A stretch of DNA of 64,000 nt from Clitoria ternatea (Eukaryota > Streptophyta > Magnoliopsida > Fabales > Fabaceae), in assembly GCA_037962975.1 (NCBI GenBank), contig CM075669.1, positions 81,450,001 to 81,514,000 on the forward strand, in the 5' to 3' direction. Below, one piece after another: positions 22,274 through 33,122 of the stretch. Within the stretch, counting starts at the first letter, position 1. Each line of letters opens with the position of its first letter. A program made the translations under genes and the position numbers. The notes below the pieces were generated by a model. It did not search any database. It saw only the letters and a list, made by a program, of their open reading frames with translations, and was not told where the DNA came from.

Positions 22274-22374
22274 ACCCCAAAGAAAGAGAAGAAGAGGATC
22301 CTGGAAGGCTCCATTGGAAAGAACTTTGAAGTATTTTTTTTAGAGAGAGGAAACAAAGCTTTAAAAACCAACAC

Positions 22375-23095
22375 CGTCCCTCTTCTCCTCTCTTCACTGT
22401 CCACCCCCCTTTGAAAATTCACAACACCGTCCCTCTCTTCCTTTCTCCACTGTCCCTCTCCCCTTTTCCACCCAATAGCCTCTCCTCCTACACCACTCCG
22501 TCCCTCTCCCCTCTTCACACAGTCCTCTCTCCTCCACCAACACCACATAGCCCCCTCAAAATAACACCGCCCCTCACTCTCTTCACACCAACCGTCCTCC
22601 TCTAAACCCACACCACACAGCCCCCTCAAAACAACACCGTCCCAACCTCCTTTAAATCCTCCCAACCATCCTCCTCTAAACCCACACCAACCGTTCTCCT
22701 CAAAACCCACACCGTCCCAGCTCTTCCTAACCGTTCCAATACCGTCCCTTCCTTAGACCCAACACTATACCGTCCTCTCTCCACCGTACAGCCCCTCTAA
22801 CTCCATAACTGTCCTCTCTCCTCACCAACACCGTGCAGCCCTCCAACTCCATAACTGTCCTCTCTCCAACCAACACCATACAGCCCCTCCAACTCCACAC
22901 CGTCCTCCCTCAAATCTTCACCAACACCGTCCCTTCACACCGTCCTTCACCTCTCCTTCACCCACACCAACCGTCCTCCTCAAAACCCATACCGTCCTCT
23001 CTCCTAACCCACACGGTCCTTCCTTCTCCCCTAAACCCATACCGTCCAAGCTCCTCCTAAATCCTCACCACACCATCCAGCCCCATAATTCAACA
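22375..23095 (+). repeat. CT-rich ACCGTCC repeat region in the solo LTR
   Basis: About 700 bases of pyrimidine- and C-rich sequence in which ACACCGTCC, CCTCTCTCC and CAACTCCATAACTGTCC recur. It probably forms the transcribed leader. The opposite strand is G-rich, which yields glycine-rich spurious ORFs. Confidence 0.75.
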
Positions 23096-23459
23096 GAAGC
23101 TCCAATACCAGCGCTCTTTCTCTCTCTCTCGTCACACTGGTCCCAATCTGTCCCTCATTTTTTTAATGTTTGTATTATTTTTTTCTATTAAAATTAATTG
23201 TTGTTTGATGGAACTGTTTCCTTTCCAATAAGTAATTAATTTTCGTTGATCGGATTAGTCCCTCATCAAAAATCTGTTCCTCATTATCAGTATTTGTTAT
23301 TATTTATTTTTTCGTCAAAGTTAATTAACTGTTAATTGATGAATCCATTTCTTTTTCAATTATTAATTAATTTTTAATAATTGAATTAATCCCCACCAAG
23401 ATTCATATTAAATATTAACAAGAATGAGTGCTTCATACATTTTATTTATTTTCTTAAAA

Positions 23460-23572
23460 AGGCAGAGCGAGATTAATTTGGACAAGACATCCTGTTAATC
23501 TCATTTTTTTCTTGAAAAAAGGTGGAGCGAGTTTAATTTGGACGAGACGTCCTGTTAATCTCATGTAAAAAT
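23460..23572 (+). repeat. 60-bp tandem duplication in the solo LTR
   Basis: Two copies of a unit beginning GGCAGAGCGAGATTAATTTGG / GGTGGAGCGAGTTTAATTTGG and ending CCTGTTAATCTCAT, with a few substitutions between them. Confidence 0.8.
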
Positions 23573-24759
23573 TCCATGTTTATTTTTGTATATTTTGTCA
23601 TTTCGTGTACTTTCTTTTCATGAAGAAGTTAAAATAATTTCTGGGTTAATTATAATGCACGCTATCATATTGAGGTAACCGTTTTTATAACGGACAGTTG
23701 TGAGGTGCTAATACCTTCTTCACCTGTAATTAGACTCCCGAATTTGCAATTTCATTTTTTTGACCAATGCTTTAATGAAAGGTTTTTTCGGTATTTTATC
23801 CTAAAAAATATTGGTGGCGACTCCCTATTTTTCTTTTTGAACCAAAAATCATTTTGAGGGTCGGCCGTGCCACCGCGATCCCGGTCGCGACAATGGATTA
23901 TGTATTGTGGATTATGTTAACCCGATCCGCTTAAGGGAAATTTTCTAAAAAGAGTTAAAACTTCATTCAATATAATTATAATTTTTATTAATAAATTCAC
24001 ATTAAGTATCCTATTAGTAAAGTAGATAATTTTTGGTCGTTCTGTGAATGTGAGCCTTGCCTTCAAACAGAGTCATGGTATACTCACCAAAAAGAAACAG
24101 CCATGGGATATAAATTAATTAGCAGATTCTAAGTTTTATTATACAGTATATGTTAAATCAAATACACAAGATACATATACACAAGATACATAACAATCAA
24201 TTAGTTTCAGATGACATTTTATGAACTACCATCTATAATAACTAAAAACAAAATGCTAATATATACATAGAACCAACAAAATAGAACAGGCTCATTATAC
24301 ACAGAACCAGTAAAACAGAGACAGAAACCCCTTTCAACACAAAACAAAACCCATATAATGCATCAACATAACCTAAAATAGATTTAACTCAAACAGGGAC
24401 TAACACAAATAGTGACGAGTAAAACAGGGACGACTTACAGGACAATGCAACGAGCAACGAGCGCAATGGGATAAGGAACGAGCAAGAAGAAGGCTACAAC
24501 AGCGACGAGCACACTAGGATAAATGGATAAGATGAGAAACAACTCGAGTGAAGAAGGAGAAAGTGGAAAACCAAAAAAAGGGATGACTTACTAGACAGGG
24601 ACGACTTAACAGCTCGAGTGAAGAAGGAAGTGAATGGAGAAGCCTACGACCAGCAAAGAGGAGGACGAGGAAGGAAGAAGACGACAACCAGCGCGAAAGA
24701 AGAAGAGAAAGTGAAAAAAGGCTGAAAGGCGCGGATTTTTAAGTTTCAGATAGGATGTA

Positions 24760-25165
24760 TATTCACGGTTCCCCTTGAAACCGTGAATATATTACACATA
24801 TATTCATAGTTGAACAAAGAACTGTGGATAAATTTTAACTATTTATCCACGGTTAAGACCCCAACCGTGGATAAATATTAAATCTATAATCACAGTTATA
24901 TATACAACCGTAGACATATAGTACCCAGTAATTAAACCCTAAAACCTGAAGTATATATCCACGGTTGGAAATACAACCGTCATTATAATCAATATATATC
25001 CACGGTTAACATCATAACCCTGATCATACCCATGAATATATATCCACGGTTATGCACACAACCGTGGATATATATTTCAGGTACTATATATCCACGGTTG
25101 ACTTCTCAACCGTGAATATATATTGACGTGTACGATGACGGTTATGATGTTAACCGTGGATATAT
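24760..25165. repeat. Right subterminal repeats of CACTA
   Basis: Same words as the left array (for example TATATCCACGGTT and AACCGTGGATA), in both orientations. The inner flank (about 24400-24750) is purine-rich and non-coding. Confidence 0.8.
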
Positions 25166-25259
25166 AGTTTTCTCTGATTATATCATTCACCTTATAATGT
25201 CAAAAAATGCCACCGCGCATGTTTTTATCACTGATCCACTACAACCCATGAATATATCT

Positions 25260-25288
25260 CGTTGTTATATCCAATTTTTGCACTAGTG
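25260..25288 (-). repeat. Right terminal inverted repeat of CACTA
   Basis: Mate of 14862-14890. After CACTAGTG comes AAA, the same three bases found before the left end. Confidence 0.85.
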
Positions 25289-25291
25289 AAA

Positions 25292-25740
25292 AATCACATC
25301 CAGGGGCATTTTATCACATATGAATCGATTCAATATGCTGGGGAATCGATTCAAGGACTAAAAAATCATATCCTGGGCCTTTTATTACGCATGAATCGAT
25401 TCAGGGTATTGGGGAATTGATTCACTCATTAAAATTTCATATTCTAGGCCTTTCCAAACGCATGAATCGATTCAGCAAGGAGCATGAATCAATTCATCAT
25501 GCTGATGCTTCCATTTCCATGTGCTTTTTGTTCATTTTGATGTGTCAATGCGTATGGCTTTGTTCTTTTGGACCCTTAGGCACTTTGATGAATTTATTTT
25601 ACTAATTTTGAGCCTCTTTAAATGCCTTGAGTCTTTCTTTTGGTGTTTATCAATTTTGCATTCTCAAACATAATTAATTGCTTGATAACATCCTTAATAT
25701 ATCTTCATTTGTTGTGTCATTATCAAAACCTACATCAACA
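25292..25740 (-). repeat. 5' LTR of Copia-1, part B (U3 side)
   Basis: Remainder of the LTR after the CACTA transposon. It ends at 25740 with CTACATCAACA, so on the minus strand it starts TGTTGATGTAGG. It has four more exact GAATCGATTCA words and two variants, continuing the array seen in part A. The sequence right of 25740 is gypsy-A RT, so this is the insertion edge of Copia-1. Confidence 0.8.
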
Positions 25741-26440
25741 TAAAAATACAGGCTGAACATCTTTTTTCTAAGATTAAGTGACCTAAATAATCAACTTTTC
25801 TCTTCCTAAAGTTGCATTTTTTTGGATTAAGTACCAAACTATTCTCATAGAGAATCGTCATAGTAATGTCCAAACAAGTGATATATTCAGCCCAAGTCTT
25901 AGTGTAGACTACTATATCATCAAAAAACACCAAAATGAACTTCCTTAAATGTTGTTGAAATATATCATTCATTAAATTTTGGAAGGATGTTGGTGCATTA
26001 CTTAGGCCAAATGGTAAAACTACTCACTCATAGTGTCCACTATGAGTTGTGAATGTTGTTTTGTTGATATCTTCCTCAGCCAGACGTATTTGATTATATC
26101 CATTTTTGAGATCTAACTCAGAGAAATAGCTTGTACCATGTAGTTCATCAATGAGGTCCTCAATCAATGGTATTAGAAACTTATTTTTCATTGTCAGAGC
26201 ATTCAATTTTCTAAAATCAGTACAATATCTCCGTGAGCCATCTTTTTTCTTAACCAACACCAAAGGGGAGACATAGCTACGGGCACTATCCTTGATGATT
26301 CCCTTAGCAAGTAAGGCTTCCACTTGTCTTTCAATTTCAACCTTTTTGAGTATATGGATACCTGTAAGGTCTTAAACAAATTGGATTGTTATTAGTTGGG
26401 GGATTTTATCGTTATACCTCTTTTTGGGGGTAATGTAGTA
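25741..26440 (-). pseudogene. Reverse transcriptase fragment of gypsy-A
   Basis: The minus strand encodes the N-terminal half of a Ty3/gypsy RT: LPPKRG (about 26415), EIERQVEALLAKGIIKDS, SPLVLVKKKDGSRRYCTDFR, IPLIEDLIDELHG, FSELDLKNGYNQIRL and the catalytic FFDD at 25916-25927. It breaks off at 25740, where the Copia-1 LTR begins. Its upstream sequence is cut at 26440 by Copia-2 and continues at 36474. Small frame changes lie near 26020 and 26340. Confidence 0.85.
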
Positions 26441-26445
26441 GGTTC

Positions 26446-27772
26446 TGTTAGAGTAAGTCTGAACTCATGATTGAGCAATCTGAAACCTAAGTGATTTGTT
26501 AATAATACACATCAAGACTCTCAGCTAAAATGAAGTATTTACAATTTTACTGTCTAACAATTTGTTCAAGTGCACCAGGAGTCCATAGAGCTCCACTTGC
26601 AAATGATAGGGGGAGTTTGTGAAACTCAATGCGTCTGAAGATTGAAAAAGTCTGTACTCACTCAAAGCATCATTGAATTAAGTCAAGTAAACCTACAGAC
26701 CTTTAAACAACCTTACTCTTCGAAGGATTCGAGAAAGGATTTCTTATTTTCCAGAAAACAAGTTGCATGAACTTTCTTTTGTCACCTATGAAGTTTTCAC
26801 TAAAAAGGAAATCAAGGGAAAAGTTGACAAGCTTTCTCGCATCTCTTAAGAAAACTGTCTCACATATTTCAAGATGTCAGAAAAGCCAAACCTGGTCAGT
26901 ACGAAAAGCCTAAGGTCATCTGCTATGATTTGTACGTGTTTACTCAAAGTTGATAAGTAAAAGGGATCTTTTGCTAAAAGACTTTCAAAGTTTTCTAGTT
27001 TAGGAAACTCCTCAAAAGCATGTCTCTGTAATCATTGATGACACAATACTCGAAGAGACCAACGTCCTTCAAGATGAACCAACGGATGTTTTCAGAAAGA
27101 CTATAAATACAAGAAGCCTTTGAATCCAAAAGTGTAACGTTGTTTATTCTTTTCTTGAATTCTCTTTTGTTTTCTCTCTACAAACCTAAGTCTATAAAGA
27201 CTTTTCTTAGAAGTTTCTAAGTTCTTGTATTCACTACATAAGTCCTTTTTGTAGCTCTTCTTAGTGCAGACCGTGATTTATAGTAGTCTGTAGCTCATTG
27301 TGCCTATACTTATTTCATATATTTATACATTGAGTTATTTGTGTGTAACCTCAAATACTTTTCTACCATCACTTTGTGTGTTCTGGTGTGTTGCCAGAAT
27401 TTTTTAAGTGTTGGGAAACACGTGTGGCTTAAAGATGCTTTTGGAAGAATACTTGGGTTTTTAGCCAGGAGTGGCTAGTGTCAAGAATACTTGGGTATAA
27501 GCCAAAAGTGGTTGGAGTCAAGAATACTTGGTGCATTGTGTGTGTAGATTGTAAAGGTGTTTTACAATAGTGAAAATCCTTCGGGCTGAAGGGACTGGAC
27601 TAGCTTCTGTGTTGGAAGTGAACCAGGATAAATTTTCATTATGCATTTCACCCTTCCCTTATCTCTGGTCTGTAAAATCAATTTTTCTCTTGAGCGGTCT
27701 ATTCGTGAAATACTTTTAAAAAAGAGTTTAAGACTTATTAAACCCCCTTCTAAGTTTAACTCTATACCATCA
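26446..27772 (+). repeat. 5' LTR of Copia-2
   Basis: 1327 bp, TG...CA, with the TATA box at 27112. It aligns with the 3' LTR along its length, with substitutions and small indels; examples are 27113-27180 against 35794-35860. Confidence 0.9.
27112..27119 (+). promoter_or_regulatory. TATA box, 5' LTR of Copia-2
   Basis: TATAAATA preceded by AAAGAC. The same box occurs at 35793-35800 in the 3' LTR. Confidence 0.6.
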
Positions 27773-27774
27773 AT

Positions 27775-27786
27775 TGGTATCATAGA
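27775..27786 (+). other. Primer binding site of Copia-2, mutated
   Basis: TGGTATCATAGA lies two bases after the LTR end. It matches TGGTATCAGAGC for the first eight bases, then diverges. Confidence 0.75.
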
Positions 27787-27834
27787 TTTTCTTTTCGAGT
27801 TGATTACCCTCATGAGTAAAAAGGTACAAGATTT

Positions 27835-29050
27835 ATGGCCTCATCTTCTCAAGACTAGCTCATTCCTGAAGGAGCATTATCAAATAGCCCACATGCTTTC
27901 TTTGGTGAGGATTACCCTTACTGGAAAGACAAGATGGAAATGTTCATCAAGTCTACTTAATATTCCTTGTGGGGAATAATCACCAAAGGTGATGAACCAG
28001 CTCCTATTGATGACGAAGGAAAGCCTATGCCTAAAGATAAATGGGCTCCTGCTGACACTAAAAAGATAGAATCAAATGCTAAAGCAAGATTTCTCTTGAT
28101 TTGTGCTCTAAGCAAATCAGAATATGACAAAGTGTACAGCTACAAAACAACAAAAAAAATCTGGGATTCCCTGCAGTGCAACTATGAAGGTACTTAAAAT
28201 GTTAAAAGATCCAAGAAGATTCTTGTGACTAAGAAGTATGTCAACTTCAAGATGGAAGATCATAAGTCTGTAGACCAAATGTTTGGAAGGTCCCAAACTC
28301 TTCTCAACGAGCTCAAACCCTTTGGATCCATGCCCTCCACTAAAGATATCAACGTGAAACTTTTGGGTTATTTACTTGAAAAGTTTGACACCAAGTGTGC
28401 CGCTTTGGAAGAAGCCAAAGATCTCAGCACTCTCGCTCTTGGTGAGCTTCTTGGTGTACTAAGAGTTCATGAGCTAAGGCTTAGTCAAAAGGAAGTGTCC
28501 AAGCCTTCATCCTCTAAAAATATTGCTTTGAGTTCTAGAGAAACTGTCAGGAGAAGCAAGGAGCTAAAAATTAAAGAATCAACTAGCTCGGAACTTGTAA
28601 CTGGCGAAGAGGAGAAAGACACCGATGATGAACTAGCTCTCGTGACTAGGAGATTTCAGAGACTCTTGAAGAAGAAAAGTGGAGAAAGGTTCAATAAAAG
28701 AGAACCTAAAGGTAAAAGTTCCTTTAAATTTAAAACTGATAAATTTGCCATAGAAGGTTTTAACTGTAGGAAACCAGGACACATGAAAGCTAAATGCCCT
28801 CTACTGAACATGGACAAGAAAGATAGAAAATAGAAGAAGTTCTTTAAGAAACAAAAAGCACTCATCACATGGGATGATGAAGATTCAACTGGATCCAGTG
28901 TGTCTAAAGAAGAGGCAGAGACTGCTCAGCTATGTCTCATGGCCAACACAGACTCAAAATTTGAATCATGTTCAAATGACTCTAAAACAGTAGGTAACTC
29001 AGTCTAAACTTCAAGAAAATTATAAAGCTCTTTTCAATGACTTTTCAATT
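27835..29050 (+). pseudogene. Gag of Copia-2, N-terminal part
   Basis: Starts at ATG 27835 (MASSSQD). The frame stays open in one phase but is cut by stops at 27856, 27958, 28195 and 28831. Conserved pieces are FFGEDYPYWKDKMEMFIKS, ALSKSEYDKVYSYKTTKKIWDSL, LVTKKYVNFKMEDHKSVDQMFGR and LALGELLGVLRVHELRL. The zinc knuckle at about 28757 reads GFNCRKPGHMKAKCP; the first Cys of the expected CFNC has become Gly. An acidic region (TWDDEDSTGS) follows. The frame is lost near 29005. Confidence 0.85.
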
Positions 29051-29093
29051 CTTTTGAAAAACTATTTCTTCATATAAGGATAAAATATCTGAA

Positions 29094-30230
29094 TTGAAGA
29101 AAAAGGATTCAGACCAAAAATCTCTCAAGGAACTTGATGAGAAGGAAAGGATAAATCCTAAAAAGATACACAAACTTAAGAAAGAAAATGATTTTCTAAA
29201 AACTAAACTCAATAATTCATACTCCTGTTGTATCTCACAAGGAAAGGAAATCAAGTTTCTTCAACAGAAAGTAAGTTCACTTACTATAGATCTAGCAAAA
29301 TTTGACAATCGAATTGAAAATCTTTATAAACTTATGGGAAAATCAAAAGGGAGTTCAAAAAAGTCTGGTCTGTGTTTTGTTGAAGAAACTAATTCAAGAG
29401 GTATAAAAACTCCCTCTCAATCCTTTTAGTCTAAACGCAAGCATGTCAAATGCAAGTGTTGCAAGAAGCATGGTTATGTTACTAAAGATTGCTTGAAATC
29501 ACACTTTGTGCTTGAACATAAACATGCTAAATGTAACTACTGTAACTACTGTAAAAGAAATGGTCATGTGATTCAAGACTGTCCTAAGATAAAAAGAAAA
29601 AATGTTGAGTCAACTAACTCTACAGGAGCCAATAAGTTCTGGGTACCAAAGGCAATGATTATTCCAATTTTAGATGTGCTTAAGGACAAAAGCAAAGCAA
29701 CACTTCTAGTATTTTGACAATGGGTGCTCGCATCACATGACGGGAAAAAGTCTATGTTCCTAAACCTGGAACTGTTTGAAGGAGGAAAAGTCACCTTTAG
29801 AGGAAACTAGTCTGAATGTATCACTGGGATTGGTAAAGTTGGTAAAATTCCTTCTCCTGTAATTGAGAATGTTTACTTTGTTGAAGGTCTAAAACATAAC
29901 CTACTGAGCATAAGTCAATTTTGCGATAGTGGTTATAAGGTTTCTTTTGATAAAGAAAAGAGTACAATCATCAACGCTGATGGAACCACTCTTTTCTCAA
30001 CCAACAAACACAACAACCTGTACAAGGTTGATTTGGGAGAATTAGACAGTCAAAATATAACATGCCTCTTCTCTTTATTTGAAGAAAAGTGGATTTGGCA
30101 CAAGAAACTTGGACATGTTAACATGAAACATATTTCAAAAATTAATAGAAAAAGGTTAGTTAAGGGACTTCCTAGAATTTCATTCAATGGAACCCAACCC
30201 TACGAAGCATGTCAAAAAGGGAAATAACAC
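29094..30230 (+). pseudogene. Gag C-terminus, protease and pre-integrase of Copia-2
   Basis: A lysine-rich coiled-coil segment (29094-29340) is followed by two Cys/His clusters (CKCCKKHGYVTKDC near 29450; CNYCKRNGHVIQDC near 29545). The protease begins at about 29711 with FDNGCSHHMTG: the catalytic triplet reads D-N-G (29716-29724) instead of D-S-G, which should kill it. Then come IGKVGKIPSPVIENVYFVEGL, LLSISQFCDSGYKV and the integrase finger HKKLGHVNMKHIS (about 30100). The next pair reads YEACQKGK, with Tyr replacing the first finger Cys. Stops lie at 29427, 29715 and 30225. Confidence 0.85.
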
Positions 30231-31170
30231 AAAAATTCTTTTAAAAACAAAGATGTTGTTTCTACGTCCAGACCACTTGAGCTGTTACATTTGGACATAT
30301 ACGAACCATCTCAAATTCAGAGTCTTGTTGGTAAACAGTATGGTTTTGTCATTATTGATGATTTCACCAGAATGACATGGGTTTATTTCCTAGCCCATAA
30401 AGATGAGTCTGCACAAGTGTTCAAGATTTTCTGTAAGAAAATTCAATCTCAAAAAGGAATCTCTGTTGGTATAATAAAAAGTGACCATAAAAGAGAATTT
30501 GAAATGAAATCTTCAAAAAATTTTGTAACAAAACTAGCATCTCCCACACGTTTTCTTCTCCAAGAACACCTCAACAGAATGGTGTTGTGGAAAGGAAAAT
30601 CAAAAGTCTGTTGGAGATGGCTAGAACCATGCTTTGTGAAAATGATTTGCCAAAATACTTTTGGGCTAAAGTCGTAAGCACTTCTTGTTATATTCAGAAT
30701 AGAATCTTTATCAGACCAATACTAAATTAGACTCCCTATGAATTGTGGAAGGGAAGAAAACCCAACATTTCATATTTTCACCCATTTGGATACATATGCT
30801 ATATCTTTAAACACGCGAGATCAACTTGGAAAATTTGACTCTAAGTGTGACAAAGGTATCTTCATGGGCTATTCAAATACATCAAAATCTTACAGAGTCT
30901 TCAATACAAGGACCCAGACCATTGAGGAATCAATGCATGTGAGATTTGATGATATGACAAAGACTAGCAAGAAATTGGCAGATCTAGATAGTGATGATGC
31001 AGGAATCATGCAAACTGAAGAACAACCTAAGCCTTCAGACTCTACTGCTCCTCAACCACCAGAATTAGAACAACAAATAGCACTTGAACCAGAGAAACCA
31101 AGAGATTGGAAATTCAAAGCATATCATCCTTCAGACCTCATCATTAGAGATCAAACTAAAGGAGTGTGAA
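30231..31170 (+). pseudogene. Integrase of Copia-2
   Basis: The DDE core is visible as LDIYEPSQIQSLVGKQYGFVI (about 30290), IKSDHKREFE (about 30475), then a frame change and PQQNGVVERK-like sequence near 30560-30600. The C-terminal part reads GYSNTSKSYRVFNTRTQTIEE (30868-30930), the standard Copia integrase end, and then an acidic and proline-rich linker to RT. At least four stops or shifts interrupt it. Confidence 0.8.
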
Positions 31171-31189
31171 CCAGATCAAAGATTCAGAA

Positions 31190-32104
31190 TTAGACATCAA
31201 TGGCATTGGTCTCCGACTTTGAATTCAAAACCATTAATGAAGCCTTGGAGTATCCAGAGTGAATCATTGCCATGCAAGAGGAGTTGAACAAATTTGAAAG
31301 AAATAAAGTATGGACCCTTGTTCCAAGACCAAAGAACAAGAGCATGATTTGAACTAGACGGGTGTTCAGAAACAAATTGGATGAAGATGGAAAAGTTGTA
31401 AGGAATAAGGCAAGGCTCGTAGCACAAGGTTACAACCAACAGGAAGGTATAGACTTCACTGAAACTTGTGCTTCTGTAGCTTGGCTCGAAGCTATAAGGA
31501 TTTTACTTGCCTTTGCTGTATTTAGAGAAATTAAATTATATCATATGGATGTTAAAAGTGCTTTTTTGAACAAATTTATCGAAGAAGAAGTTTTTGTAAA
31601 ATAACCTCTTGGGTTTGAAGACAAATCTTTAGAAAATCATGTCTTTAAACTGAGTAAAGCACTGTATGGTCTGAAACAAGCACCAAGAGCTTTGTATGAT
31701 CGACTCAGTTCTTTTCTAAAATCAAAAGGCTTTACTAGAGAAAAGGTTGATACAACTCTATTCAGAAAACACTCAGATAAACATTTTATTAAAGTATAAA
31801 TCTATGTTAATGACATTGTCTTTGGTGCTACAAAAGAAAGTCCGTGTAAAGATTTTGCAAAAACTATGCAGGCTGAATTTGAGATGAGCGTGATGGGTGA
31901 ACTCAAATTCTTTCTTAGTCTGCAAATTAAATAAATTACTGATGCAATCTTTATTCATCAACAAAAGTACACCAAAGAATTACTCTTAAAATTTAAAATG
32001 ACTGATGTCAAACCAATGAGTACCCCAATGAATCCAAATTGCACTATAAATAAAGATGAATTTGGTATATCAGTTAATCAGACTCTTTACAGAGGAATGA
32101 TTAG
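31190..32104 (+). pseudogene. Reverse transcriptase of Copia-2, catalytic site lost
   Basis: RT opens with MQEELNKFERNKVWTLVPRP (31272-31331), VFRNKLDEDGKVVRNKARL (31362 on), YNQQEGIDFTETCASVAWLEA, YHMDVKSAFLNKFIEEEVFV. It then reads YGLKQAPRALYDRLS (31660-31705). The active site at 31803-31814 reads YVND rather than YVDD, replacing one catalytic Asp; the change fits G-to-A. A TAA lies two codons before it. The C-terminus (MSVMGELKFFL) is present and ends with a stop near 31932. Confidence 0.85.
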
Positions 32105-32740
32105 ATGACTATTGTGTCTAACATCCAGCAAACCAGATATAATGTTATGTGTGTGTGTGCAAGATACCAAGCAGACCCCAAGGATTCATACCTATCTATA
32201 GTGAAGAGGATTGTAAGGTATCTTGTAGGTACCACTAACCTTGGGTTGTTCTATAAGAGAACAATTTATTTTTCTCTTCATGATTTCTATGATGTAGATT
32301 TTGCAGATGATAGAACAAATAGAAAAAACACTAGTGGTGGATGTCACTTTTTAGGAATAAGCTTAATTTCCTGGAGTAGTAAGAAACAGAACTCCATAAC
32401 CCTCTTGACTGTTGAAGCATAATATCTATCTACAGCTAGCTGTTGTTCTTAACTTCTATGGATGAAGTACCAGTTAGAGGACTACTCAATCAAGGAAGAA
32501 GAAATTTTAGTATTTTGTAACAACACAAGTGCAATCAATCTGTCAAAGAATCCAATCCAACATTTAAAGGAAAAGTATATTGAAGTGAAGTATCATTTCA
32601 TAAAGGGACTATGTTCAGAAAGGCATTCTGGATCTACAATATATAGATACAGACCATCAGTGGGCAGATATTCTTACCAAGCCCCTAGCCGAAGTAAGGT
32701 ATGCATTTATCAAATACAGTTTGAACATGCATAATATTGA
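32105..32740 (+). pseudogene. RNase H of Copia-2
   Basis: Contains CARYQADPKDSYLSIVKRIVRYL, DVDFADDRTNRKNTSGG, LISWSSKKQNSITLLTVEA and NTSAINLSKNPIQHLKEKYIE, the Copia RNase H sequence of motifs. A TAA follows TVEA, and after KGL the frame changes so the terminal region (ADILTKPLAE-like, about 32670-32700) is out of phase. Catalytic acids appear mostly retained. Confidence 0.8.
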
Positions 32741-33122
32741 ATAATTAAGATTTCTGTACAACTCTTGTCTGCATACTCTATAACTTAGAATTATTTTCTC
32801 TATATTCTTTGAAAATTCGAGAGATGCAGTCTGCACCTCTTTAAATTCTTTTAAATACTCATTTAAAATCTTTCAAAACAGTGGCAGGTTTTTATTGCTT
32901 AAAGCACAACCGTTTTCTGAAAACTGAATTCCCTCCATTATGCCATGTTTTCTATAAATGTGTTTTGCAATCACTTGTCTTCTCACCTTTTCAAAAACCT
33001 CTACAACTTCCCCTTTCTCTGTAAAACCTCACTCTCTTTTGAAACCCTTTTTTCGTTTTACCCTAAAACCCCCTTTTTCGAAAGCATCTCATCTTCCAAA
33101 TATTTTTCTTTTCTTTTCATCA

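Larger units (their letters stand above)
19908..23892 (+). mobile_element. Solo LTR (Ogre/Tat type) inside the CACTA element
   Basis: Starts TGTGAACACC and ends GGTCGCGACA, flanked by a perfect 5-bp duplication ATGGA (19903-19907 and 23893-23897). The 3985-bp interior has a TATA-like box at 22267 in the plus direction, no gag or pol, and no second LTR, so recombination between LTRs of a former element is the simplest origin. The end segment (TTGGTGGCGACTCC near 23813 and a GTCGCGACA terminus) resembles what I know of Ogre/Tat-type legume LTRs. The block contains four internal repeat regions described separately. ORFs of up to 173 codons in the CT-rich part are compositional. Confidence 0.8.
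14862..25288 (-). mobile_element. CACTA (En/Spm) DNA transposon, 10.4 kb with a nested solo LTR
   Basis: Both ends carry CACTAGTG (14862-14869 and 25281-25288) flanked by a 3-bp duplication AAA (14859-14861 and 25289-25291), the hallmark of CACTA elements. The terminal inverted repeats run about 25 bp with few mismatches, and subterminal regions are packed with CACGGTTA/TAACCGTG words. It encodes, on the minus strand, a TNP2-type transposase joined to an Ulp1-like protease. Removing the 3985-bp solo LTR and one copy of its duplication leaves about 6.4 kb. The coding part has stops and a frameshift, so it is not autonomous. It inserted into the LTR of Copia-1. Confidence 0.9.
5157..25740 (-). 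mobile_element. Ty1/copia retrotransposon Copia-1, minus strand, with nested insertions
   Basis: Read on the minus strand the order is LTR (25740 to 13593, interrupted), tRNA-Met-type primer site (13590-13579), Gag, protease, integrase, RT, RNase H, which is the Ty1/copia order. The LTR starts TGTTGATGTAGG (minus strand at 25740) and ends at 13593 with ...GGTTAACA. Gag carries two zinc-knuckle regions and long linkers, as in the SIRE/Maximus group. The element contains the palindromic element (6197-9422), the CACTA transposon (14862-25288) and, at its 3' end, gypsy-1. Its own 3' LTR is not visible and presumably lies left of the window. All coding parts carry stops or frameshifts. The 5157-5622 stretch after RNase H is non-coding and holds one GAATCGATTCA motif shared with its LTR. 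Confidence 0.8.

Noticed and set aside
22189..22710. 173-codon ORF on the minus strand, glycine-rich
   Set aside because: It is the reverse of the CT-rich repeats of the solo LTR; composition alone keeps it open and no domain is present.
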